Origin: an uncultured Oscillospiraceae bacterium
GTDB lineage: Bacteria > Bacillota > Clostridia > Oscillospirales > Oscillospiraceae
Assembly (NCBI GenBank): GCA_900758955.1
Contig: CAAETL010000193.1
Span: 1 to 5,160, forward strand
Length of the DNA: 5,160 nucleotides
Reading direction: 5' to 3'
The notes beneath the pieces are model-generated. The model was not told where the DNA came from, searched no databases, and worked only from the letters and a program-made list of their open reading frames with translations. Below, in pieces: positions 1 to 4,915 of this stretch. Both the position numbers and the translations under genes were made by a program. Each line of letters starts with the position of its first letter. Position 1 is the stretch's first letter.

Positions 1-18
1 AGGCGGCGCGCCTCACAG

Positions 19-47
19 GCATACCCCCGGCCTGTCCCACATAGGAT
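19..47 (+). promoter_or_regulatory. Candidate sigma-E promoter of the spoIIIA operon
   Basis: A GCATACC element at 19-25 and a CATAGGAT element at 40-47 are separated by 14 bases. This fits the known sigma-E pattern (an ATA-centred -35 region and a CATACAnT -10 region, about 14 bp apart); the -10 matches at six of eight positions. The spoIIIA operon of Bacillus subtilis is transcribed by mother-cell sigma-E, so the site makes sense in this position. Transcription would start near base 54, leaving a leader of about 40 nt before the ATG at 95. The assignment is by pattern and context only. Confidence 0.6.
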
Positions 48-94
48 GAGGTGTGAGTAGATAACAGGAACAGACAGTGATAGGGGGAATCGGT

Positions 95-1039
95 ATGGAG
101 ACCTTGGCGACCGTAGAGTGGTGGAAAGGGGAGGAGAGCCGGTGGGGACTTCTGCCGCCCCCCTTGCGACAACTGGCAGGTCAACTGCCCCAGCAGACCC
201 GTGCACGGGTGGAGGAGGTCCGCCTCCGGCTGGGTCGGCCTCTCTCCGTGGTGGAAGGGGGCAAGGAACGGTCCCTGCCCCTGTGGCGGGACAGGCTGAT
301 CCAGGAGAATGACTTACAGTGGGTCCTGGAGAAAGCGGGACAGGGGTCGGTGCATACCGTCCTGGAGCAGCTTCGCCAGGGGTACCTCTCGGTGGAGGGG
401 GGGCACCGAATCGGCGTCTGCGGCAGCGTGGCGGTGAAGGAGGGGAGTCTGGTTAATTACCGGACCTTCTCCTCCCTGACCCTCCGTTTTGCCCACCAGA
501 TGAAGGGGCTGGCGGAACCGCTCCTGCCCCAGCTCCACGAGGAGGGAAGGCTCCTCAGCACCCTGATTTTCGCGCCCCCGGGCGGGGGCAAAACCACCCT
601 GCTCCGGGACCTGATCCGCTGCGCCTCCGACGGGGTGGGGCTGCCTCCCCACCGGGTGGGGGTGGCCGACGAGCGGGGGGAGCTGTGCGGCATGAGCCAG
701 GGCATACCCCAGAATGAGGTGGGTTATCACACCGATGTGTTGGACGGCTGCCCCAAGGCGCTGGCCCTGCTCATGCTTCTTCGTGGTATGAATCCCCAGG
801 TGCTGGCGATGGATGAGATTACCGATCCCCGGGACCTGGCGGCCATGGAGGAGGTGGCCGGGTGCGGTGTGACGCTGCTTGCCACGGCCCATGGGGCCAC
901 CCCGGGGGAGGTTCGCCTACGGCCCCTCTATCGGGATCTGCTGGCCTCCCGCATATTCCGCCGTTTTGTTTGGATTGACCAGGAGGGGGACCGCCGGCGG
1001 TATCGGGTGATGACAGCGAAGGAGCTGATGGGGGTATGA
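95..1039 (+). CDS. spoIIIAA: Stage III sporulation protein AA (SpoIIIAA), ATPase
   Basis: This 314-residue protein has the length and motifs of SpoIIIAA, the cytoplasmic ATPase of the SpoIIIA-SpoIIQ channel. It resembles type II/IV secretion ATPases and works on the mother-cell side during engulfment. Numbering from the ATG at 95, the Walker A loop APPGGGKTT lies at 160-168 and the Walker B stretch VLAMDE at 236-241. Family-typical segments include VEEVRLRLGRPL near residue 40, GGHRIGVCG near 102, and LLATAHG near 261. I chose the ATG at 95 because AGGGGG at 82-87 sits 7 nt upstream; an in-frame GTG at 77 would give six extra residues but has no such site. The stop overlaps the start of spoIIIAB (ATGA), implying translational coupling. 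The DNA is very GC rich (47 of 60 bases at 601-660). The gene looks intact. Confidence 0.96.
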   Translation: METLATVEWWKGEESRWGLLPPPLRQLAGQLPQQTRARVEEVRLRLGRPLSVVEGGKERSLPLWRDRLIQENDLQWVLEKAGQGSVHTVLEQLRQGYLSVEGGHRIGVCGSVAVKEGSLVNYRTFSSLTLRFAHQMKGLAEPLLPQLHEEGRLLSTLIFAPPGGGKTTLLRDLIRCASDGVGLPPHRVGVADERGELCGMSQGIPQNEVGYHTDVLDGCPKALALLMLLRGMNPQVLAMDEITDPRDLAAMEEVAGCGVTLLATAHGATPGEVRLRPLYRDLLASRIFRRFVWIDQEGDRRRYRVMTAKELMGV

Positions 1040-1545
1040 TCCATCTCATGGGGAAGTCCCTGCTGCTGGTGGGCTGCGCCGCCTTGGGCGTCCGCCACGC
1101 TTTGGAACTGAAACGGCGCACCTGGTGCCTGGAGGGGTTTCGCACCGCGCTGGAGATTCTGGAACGGGAGCTGGCGTTCGCCTCCCCGCCGGTGGCCGTG
1201 CTCCTATCCCGGATGCAGGAGGGAAGCCGGGGGCCGGCCAAAGCCTTCCTGGCCAGTTGCGCCACTCGATTCCAGCAGGGGGAGGATTCCCGTTGGACCG
1301 CCGTCTGGCGGGAGTCCCTGGAGGAGGCGCCCCTCCCGATTCGTCCTGAGGACAGGCGTCTCTTGGCGGAGACCGCCGACGTACTGGGCAAATATGACGA
1401 GGACAGCCAGCGGCTGGCTGTCCGGCGTCTTCTGGTGCGCCTGGAGGAGCAGATCGGCCTGTCCCGGGAGGAGGCAACGCGCATGGGCCGGGTGTTTGGG
1501 ACCCTGGGAGTGGCCGGCGGGCTGTTTTGCATGATTTTGCTGTAG
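1036..1545 (+). CDS. spoIIIAB: Stage III sporulation protein AB (SpoIIIAB)
   Basis: This 169-residue protein matches SpoIIIAB in length, topology and position. A hydrophobic segment at residues 8-19 anchors the N terminus, a charged helical middle follows, and a second hydrophobic segment at 156-169 ends the protein. The conserved LGKYD motif with a following Gln (residues 117-125) and the ILERELAF stretch (41-48) are typical of the family. Known SpoIIIAB is a mother-cell membrane protein with a GspF-like helical domain that works with the SpoIIIAA ATPase. Its ATG overlaps the spoIIIAA stop by 4 nt; AAGGAG at 1019-1024 lies 11 nt upstream. A second Met codon at 1048 is a possible alternative start. 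The protein looks complete, but the next operon gene, spoIIIAC, is not present after it. Confidence 0.95.
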   Translation: MIHLMGKSLLLVGCAALGVRHALELKRRTWCLEGFRTALEILERELAFASPPVAVLLSRMQEGSRGPAKAFLASCATRFQQGEDSRWTAVWRESLEEAPLPIRPEDRRLLAETADVLGKYDEDSQRLAVRRLLVRLEEQIGLSREEATRMGRVFGTLGVAGGLFCMILL

Positions 1546-1551
1546 GGAAAA

Positions 1552-1560
1552 GAGGAGGGG
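1552..1560 (+). promoter_or_regulatory. Orphan ribosome binding site, expected for spoIIIAC
   Basis: GAGGAGGGG lies 7-15 nt after the spoIIIAB stop. It is as strong as the sites of the real genes in this window and sits where the spoIIIAC site belongs. No ATG, GTG or TTG follows at a workable distance, and none of the three frames downstream resembles the short, hydrophobic SpoIIIAC. I read it as the stranded translation signal of a gene that has been removed or displaced. Confidence 0.55.
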
Positions 1561-1588
1561 CGATCTGCCTGACTCCGGCAAAATGCGA

Positions 1589-1615
1589 ACCCACCGACCC
1601 AGGGGGCCGGTGGGT
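1589..1615. terminator. GC-rich hairpin after spoIIIAB, possible terminator
   Basis: ACCCACCG at 1589-1596 pairs perfectly with CGGTGGGT at 1608-1615 around an 11-base loop. The following bases on the + strand (CTTCT) form only a weak pyrimidine tract, and the minus side has an even weaker T run. It could end transcription of the shortened spoIIIA operon, or act for both convergent units, but without a proper T tract it is only a candidate. It lies at or beside the change from GC-rich to AT-richer DNA. Confidence 0.35.
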
Positions 1616-1616
1616 C

Positions 1617-2273
1617 TTCTATGCAAACAGGTCCAAGGACCGGATCCTGCGTGTCATTGGGTTCCCACTTTTCTACGTCAAAGGAGGGGTCCCCCAAATC
1701 ACAGATGTAGTGATCCCCTTTTCCGTCAGCAAAGCAGATTACTTGGTCCCCCCGCTTTTTTTCTTTGTCAAACAGGCATACCCGGGAGGCGGTCGCTGTG
1801 GAGAGATCAAGATCGGTGGTTTGCAGACTTGCGCGGATGGCCGCCCAATTGGCCCTTAAATCATACGGATCGGGCGTGGTTTCCGTCACACCCCAATTGG
1901 ATACGCTGGGGCCCGTCTCGTCATACTCCAATATGACGTACCCACAGCGATTCGCGCCGTCAGTAAAGGTGCAACAATATAGTGAGCGGCCGGGGTAGAT
2001 GGTGGTCAAATTGTGATCGAGCATTTTGATTTCCGTGAAGCAGTCCAGATTCCATTGGGGGCTCTCAATATCTTTGGTCTCTTCCTTCACCCACATGGCA
2101 AGAAATTTTTGAATGGAGGAGTGCTGAAAGTAGGAGAAAGCGGGGGCATTCTGCCCTTCATAGTAGGAGTCCAAAATGGTGTCGGGGATCAGGTTTTGCG
2201 AACCCAGAATTTCGTTGGGTAGAACAGAGTAAAAACAACCTATCATGAGCGTGATGGCGACCAGAATTTTCAT
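1617..2273 (-). CDS. Putative lipoprotein of unknown function, 3' end apparently lost
   Basis: I do not recognise this protein. It starts at the ATG at 2273-2271, with AAGGAG (2289-2284) 10 nt upstream and only 4 bp after the acetyltransferase stop, so the two genes are in one operon. The N terminus is a short hydrophobic export signal with a lipobox-like LMIGC and Cys13 as the likely lipidated residue. The body is rich in Trp, Tyr and acidic residues. It has a Cys cluster (C100, C101, C110) inside an alternating, beta-like stretch, and further Cys at 166, 180 and 191. The low-GC, natural-looking sequence ends near residue 219 (base 1617). The frame has no stop there: it stays open through the antisense of spoIIIAB to a stop at 819-821 (484 codons formally). 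The end given here is therefore the limit of supportable sequence, not a stop codon. The gene is probably truncated or fused. Confidence 0.6.
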
Positions 2274-2277
2274 CCTC

Positions 2278-2784
2278 TCATTGCTCCTTCCGATTTTTCG
2301 TGCCGGCGACCTGTTCCTTGACCCGTTTGACATAAATCCCGCGACCCGCATCCAAGAGAAAGCCGCAAGAAAGCAATAAGCCGCATGAGGCTTCGTTTTC
2401 CGGCTCTGGCTGCACAACAATTCTTTCCAAATCGCTGTGTAACGAAATCTCGCTGAGTAACGCCTCTACCATTTGTTTGCCAATCCCTTTACGGAGATAC
2501 TCAGTTTCTCCAATGAAATAGTCCATGCTGTAGGAACCGCCTAACGCCGTGTAACCCTCCCATAGTTCGTCGCTGTCCTTGCAGGCGTAGTACTGGCAAA
2601 AACCGATGGGAACGCCTTCCTGCTCTACAATGAAATGATGGATCCAGCAAAACTCTTGGTCCTGCTTTTGGACTTCGTCAACCCAATCCAGCGGATGATG
2701 ATACCACTTGGCAACATGCGGCACGGCCAGCCACTTCTGAAATATTGGCAAATCAGCGACGCTCATTGTTCTAAGAGTGACCAT
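2278..2784 (-). CDS. GNAT family N-acetyltransferase, AAC(6')-like
   Basis: This 168-residue protein is a GCN5-type acetyltransferase, which moves an acetyl group from acetyl-CoA to an amine. It begins VTLRTMSVADLPIFQKWLAV with a following HVAKWY. Its central MDYFIGETEYLRKGIGK (87-103) contains the acetyl-CoA pyrophosphate loop KGIGK, and ENEASCGLLLSCGF (129-142) is the usual motif B region with N130 and A132. The W..PHV..W start and the DYFIGE...GKGIG layout resemble aminoglycoside 6'-N-acetyltransferases and their relatives. Substrate cannot be read from sequence, and many such proteins are not resistance enzymes. The start is the ATG at 2784-2782 with AGGAG (2797-2793) 8 nt upstream. A longer in-frame extension up to 3036 overlaps the neighbour and has no matching start signal. 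It is the middle gene of the minus-strand unit. Confidence 0.85.
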   Translation of the reverse strand: MVTLRTMSVADLPIFQKWLAVPHVAKWYHHPLDWVDEVQKQDQEFCWIHHFIVEQEGVPIGFCQYYACKDSDELWEGYTALGGSYSMDYFIGETEYLRKGIGKQMVEALLSEISLHSDLERIVVQPEPENEASCGLLLSCGFLLDAGRGIYVKRVKEQVAGTKNRKEQ

Positions 2785-2819
2785 ATTTTTATCTCCTGCT
2801 TCAGAATGATTTGGGGTGT

Positions 2820-2827
2820 ACCTCCTT
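2820..2827 (-). promoter_or_regulatory. Perfect Shine-Dalgarno sequence without an ATG
   Basis: The minus strand reads AAGGAGGT here, in the 103-nt gap between the 201-residue gene and the acetyltransferase gene. No ATG, GTG or TTG follows at 5-12 nt, and the acetyltransferase has its own site at 2797-2793. The stretch is open in the acetyltransferase frame, so it may be a relic of a longer N terminus, a standby ribosome site, or chance. Confidence 0.3.
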
Positions 2828-2887
2828 ACTTTTAGCGCAGTAGTCCCAATCAGCCCAGGTTGACTGATACGTAAAAAATGGAGGGCC

Positions 2888-3493
2888 TTACTTTTCAATG
2901 GAAATAAACGGAGGAAAAGTATCAGAACGACCCTTGCGCTGCATTGTTTTTGTGTCCACGTCAAAACACATACCATCGTATTCATAGTGTAGTTTTCCGT
3001 CTTGAAGATAAAAACGATGTTCCGCTTGAAATGCAACAGGCTTGAAACGCATGCCTTGTATGGGCTGATCCCGGTATAATACCTGATCTTCTGATAATGT
3101 CAACACATCATTTTCAAGACGAACATGGTAAATACCACTGACGACAGCCTCTGCCGCCACGTGTTTTCCCGAAGCGGAAACAAATCGTAAACAGCCTGTC
3201 AAGCCATTGGTACTTTTTCGCTCCGCCAGTTCAAAACGAAACAAGGATACCGCACTGAAATCTTTCCGTAGTTCCTCTCGTTGTCCATTGCCGCCCATGA
3301 GCCATAACTTCTCATTCGATACAATAAACAGATCCAGCTGAAATCCACTTTGAGAATATTTTAGATTTGAAAAGGATATTTGATCGGAGTATACGCCCTG
3401 TAACGCACCATTTTCCAGTTCATATTCCAATTCCTTTGTCAACAGCGTTTTCCCGTTCACATTTGTCTCAATAAAGTTAATGATTTCTTTCAT
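2888..3493 (-). CDS. Hypothetical protein, 201 residues, beta-rich, cytoplasmic
   Basis: I cannot assign a function. The protein starts MKEIINFIETNVNGKTL and has no signal peptide or membrane segment. Most of it alternates hydrophobic and polar residues with frequent Gly and Asn turns, which suggests a beta-barrel or beta-sandwich fold, perhaps lipocalin-like, that would bind a ligand or partner. This is inference from pattern alone. Notable stretches are YSDQISFSNLKYSQSGFQLDL (residues 35-55), SLFRFELAERKS near 82-93, and the end YDGMCFDVDTKTMQRKG. The start is the ATG at 3493-3491; the upstream signal is a loose GGGG-rich run, not a clear GGAGG. It is the first gene of the minus-strand unit, 103 nt ahead of the acetyltransferase. 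Its DNA is markedly AT rich (21 of 60 G+C at 3421-3480), unlike the flanking + strand genes. Confidence 0.8.
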   Translation of the reverse strand: MKEIINFIETNVNGKTLLTKELEYELENGALQGVYSDQISFSNLKYSQSGFQLDLFIVSNEKLWLMGGNGQREELRKDFSAVSLFRFELAERKSTNGLTGCLRFVSASGKHVAAEAVVSGIYHVRLENDVLTLSEDQVLYRDQPIQGMRFKPVAFQAEHRFYLQDGKLHYEYDGMCFDVDTKTMQRKGRSDTFPPFISIEK

Positions 3494-3664
3494 TTTTCCC
3501 CGCCCATTCTTACTAATTGGCCTTCACCTGAGCCGACTTAGGCCTACGGCGTATATGTTTAATTCATAGTAACATGCAGACGCGACGCCTACAATAGATA
3601 TCTCAAAATCGCCGGAGGTTTTACCAGCTGCTGATAGCAAAAACGGGACACCCAGAATCAACCC
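3494..3664. other. Divergent intergenic region, AT-rich
   Basis: This stretch separates the minus-strand unit from the transporter promoter and holds no convincing gene. It contains a palindromic patch at 3532-3550 (GCCG and CGGC arms around TAGGCCTA at 3539-3546), which might be a protein binding site. It also holds the weak minus-strand promoter candidate at 3566-3594. No tRNA, attachment site or insertion-sequence end is visible in it. Confidence 0.5.
3566..3594 (-). promoter_or_regulatory. Weak candidate promoter of the minus-strand three-gene unit
   Basis: On the minus strand TTGTAG (3594-3589) and TACTAT (3571-3566) are separated by 17 bases. They match the housekeeping consensus at three and four of six positions. 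The spacing is ideal and the position, about 70 bp ahead of the ATG at 3493, is reasonable, but the match is modest and other AT-rich sites nearby could serve. Confidence 0.28.
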
Positions 3665-3693
3665 TTGACAAACCGACCACTCCTGTATATAAT
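3665..3693 (+). promoter_or_regulatory. Consensus sigma-A promoter of the ABC transporter operon
   Basis: TTGACA at 3665-3670 and TATAAT at 3688-3693 are both perfect matches to the housekeeping consensus, with the ideal 17-bp spacing. Transcription should begin near base 3700, giving a leader of roughly 95 nt before the ATG at 3794. A perfect promoter suggests strong basal transcription, so control, if any, probably acts through a repressor or through the leader RNA. Confidence 0.9.
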
Positions 3694-3710
3694 CAAATCC
3701 TGTAAAAGAA

Positions 3711-3731
3711 AGCCGAAAGGCTGCTTTTTTT
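3711..3731 (+). terminator. Leader hairpin with GAAA tetraloop and seven T: possible attenuator
   Basis: AGCC (3711-3714) pairs with GGCT (3719-3722) around a GAAA loop, a stable GNRA-type tetraloop. The sequence then runs GC and seven T (3725-3731). AAAAG at 3704-3708 can also pair with part of the T run across a 2x2 internal loop. It begins about 10 nt after the likely transcription start, in the untranslated leader of the transporter. The four-pair stem is weak for a terminator, so this is a candidate attenuator only. GCTTT at 3723-3727 could instead pair with AAAGC at 3754-3758, which would compete for the T tract. Confidence 0.4.
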
Positions 3732-3737
3732 CACCAC

Positions 3738-3769
3738 GTCACTTTGGGAGCGTAAAGCGAGAAAGTGAC
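3738..3769 (+). promoter_or_regulatory. Second leader hairpin, 8-bp perfect stem
   Basis: GTCACTTT (3738-3745) pairs perfectly with AAAGTGAC (3762-3769) around a 16-base purine-rich loop containing GCGTAAAGCG. It lies between the T-run hairpin and the ribosome binding site of the binding-protein gene (GGAGG at 3781-3785). No T tract follows, so it is not a terminator; it could be a regulatory or mRNA-stabilising element. I could not match it to a riboswitch class I know. Confidence 0.5.
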
Positions 3770-3793
3770 CTGGAAAATTGGGAGGAATAAAAC

Positions 3794-4792
3794 ATGAAGA
3801 AATTGCTTGCGCTTCTCTTGTCCGCTGCCATGCTGGCCTCGTTGGCCGCCTGCAGCAACACCTCAAACCCCTCGTCTAATGGTGGGGATAACCAAAATTC
3901 GGACAAAACCTATGTCATCGGCATCTGCCAGCAGGTGCAGCACCCCGCTCTGGATGCCGCTACGGAGGGATTTGAAAAGGCCCTCACGGAGCTGTTGGGC
4001 GACAAGGTGGATTTTAAGCCCGGCAACGCCGCAGGCGATTCCGCCAACTGCTCCGTCATTTGTACCCAATTTGTGGCCGACGGCGTGGACCTCATCTTGG
4101 CCAACGGCACCGCGCCTCTCCAGGCCGCTGCCGCCGCCACCAATGAGATCCCCGTACTGGGCACTTCCATTACGGACTATGCTACAGCGCTGGAAATTTC
4201 TGATTGGGATGGCGTGACAGGCATGAACATCTCCGGTACGTCCGACTTGGCGCCCCTGGACCAGCAAGCCGACTTGCTTCATGAGATGTTCCCCAACGCA
4301 AAGAACGTGGGAATTCTGTACTGCTCCGCTGAGCCCAACTCCAAGTATCAGTCCGATGTGATCACCGGCCACCTGGAGAAGCTGGGCTATACGGTGACGG
4401 AGTACACCTTTGCCGACTCCAACGACGTGGCCTCCGTCACCCAGACCGCCTGCGACAGCAGCGATGTGATTTATATTCCCACGGATAACACCGCCGCCTC
4501 CTGCACCGAAGCCATCAACAATGTGGCCCAGCCCGCCGGCGTGCCGATTATCGCCGGGGAAGAGGGCATCTGCTCCGGCTGCGGCGTGGCGACCTTGAGC
4601 ATTAGCTACTATGACCTGGGCTATATGACCGGTAAGATGGCCTATGATATCCTGGTTAATGGAACCGACATCAAGACCACGGAGGTCCAGTATGTGTCCG
4701 AAGTGGCGAAAAAGTATAATCCCACCATTTGCGAGGCGCTGAACATCACCCCGCCCGAGGGCTACGAGGCCATCGAGACCGCGGGGGAATGA
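3794..4792 (+). CDS. ABC transporter substrate-binding lipoprotein (ABC_sub_bind, TrpX-like)
   Basis: This 332-residue protein is an exported, membrane-anchored solute receptor. It opens with a classic lipoprotein signal peptide ending in LAAC, with Cys20 lipidated, then a flexible Ser/Asn/Gly linker to about residue 37. The mature part starts YVIGICQQVQHPALDAATEGF (40-60) and has two Rossmann-like lobes. Typical stretches are VDLILANGTAPLQAA, PVLGTSITDY, NVGILYCSAEPNS (171-183), VIYIPTDNTAAS (225-236) and ISYYDLGYMTGKMAYDIL (270-287). This pattern fits the PF04392 family, whose streptococcal members are predicted tryptophan receptors (TrpX). The substrate here is not certain, so no symbol is given. 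GGAGG at 3781-3785 lies 8 nt before the ATG. The permease gene follows after 123 bp that contain a strong hairpin, an arrangement that usually leaves the receptor in excess. The protein looks complete and its DNA is GC rich. Confidence 0.92.
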   Translation: MKKLLALLLSAAMLASLAACSNTSNPSSNGGDNQNSDKTYVIGICQQVQHPALDAATEGFEKALTELLGDKVDFKPGNAAGDSANCSVICTQFVADGVDLILANGTAPLQAAAAATNEIPVLGTSITDYATALEISDWDGVTGMNISGTSDLAPLDQQADLLHEMFPNAKNVGILYCSAEPNSKYQSDVITGHLEKLGYTVTEYTFADSNDVASVTQTACDSSDVIYIPTDNTAASCTEAINNVAQPAGVPIIAGEEGICSGCGVATLSISYYDLGYMTGKMAYDILVNGTDIKTTEVQYVSEVAKKYNPTICEALNITPPEGYEAIETAGE

Positions 4793-4823
4793 TAGCAGGA
4801 ATTACCAACCAAAAATGATGTCG

Positions 4824-4860
4824 CCAAGGGGTGTCGCTGGGAAAAGCGGCGCCCCCTTGG
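4824..4860 (+). terminator. Strong intercistronic hairpin between receptor and permease genes
   Basis: CCAAGGGG (4824-4831) pairs with CCCCTTGG (4853-4860). The stem continues inward (4832-4838 with 4845-4851, including two G-T pairs and one bulged C at 4852) to a GGGAAA loop, about 15 pairs in all. The following TGCTGTTTGG is only a poor T tract. It is best read as a partial terminator or 3' end stabiliser. Either would give more receptor mRNA than permease mRNA, as is common in receptor-first ABC operons. Confidence 0.65.
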
Positions 4861-4915
4861 TGCTGTTTGGCCCCGGCAATGCGGCGGGAGTGAGAAAAAA
4901 CCTGGAGGAAATAAC

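Noticed and set aside
314..892. Long open frame on the minus strand opposite spoIIIAA
   Set aside because: It mirrors a well-supported GC-rich gene, lacks a ribosome binding site, and has low-complexity His/Gln/Pro-rich content typical of antisense reading.
1046..1594. Minus-strand open frames opposite spoIIIAB
   Set aside because: Proline- and arginine-rich antisense of a real gene, with no recognisable domain or start signal.
15..1783. 12-bp direct repeat ACAGGCATACCC at 15-26 and 1772-1783, considered as a recombination or duplication footprint
   Set aside because: A shared 12-mer in about 5 kb is close to chance expectation. The second copy lies inside a coding sequence, not at the junction.
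1527..1998. Plus-strand open frames after spoIIIAB, considered as spoIIIAC or a replacement gene
   Set aside because: None resembles the short hydrophobic SpoIIIAC, none starts at a suitable distance from the orphan ribosome binding site, and they lie opposite the minus-strand lipoprotein gene.
2822..2880. Short hairpin in the gap before the acetyltransferase gene, considered as a terminator or riboswitch
   Set aside because: Only about five pairs (ATCAG with CTGAT) with mismatches and no T tract.
3532..3550. Palindromic patch around TAGGCCTA, considered as an attachment site or insertion-sequence end
   Set aside because: The arms are only 4 bp, there is no matching copy at the other edge of the AT-rich unit, and no integrase or transposase is present.
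3863..4372. Minus-strand open frames opposite the receptor gene
   Set aside because: Antisense of a clear lipoprotein receptor gene, with no start signal or domain.
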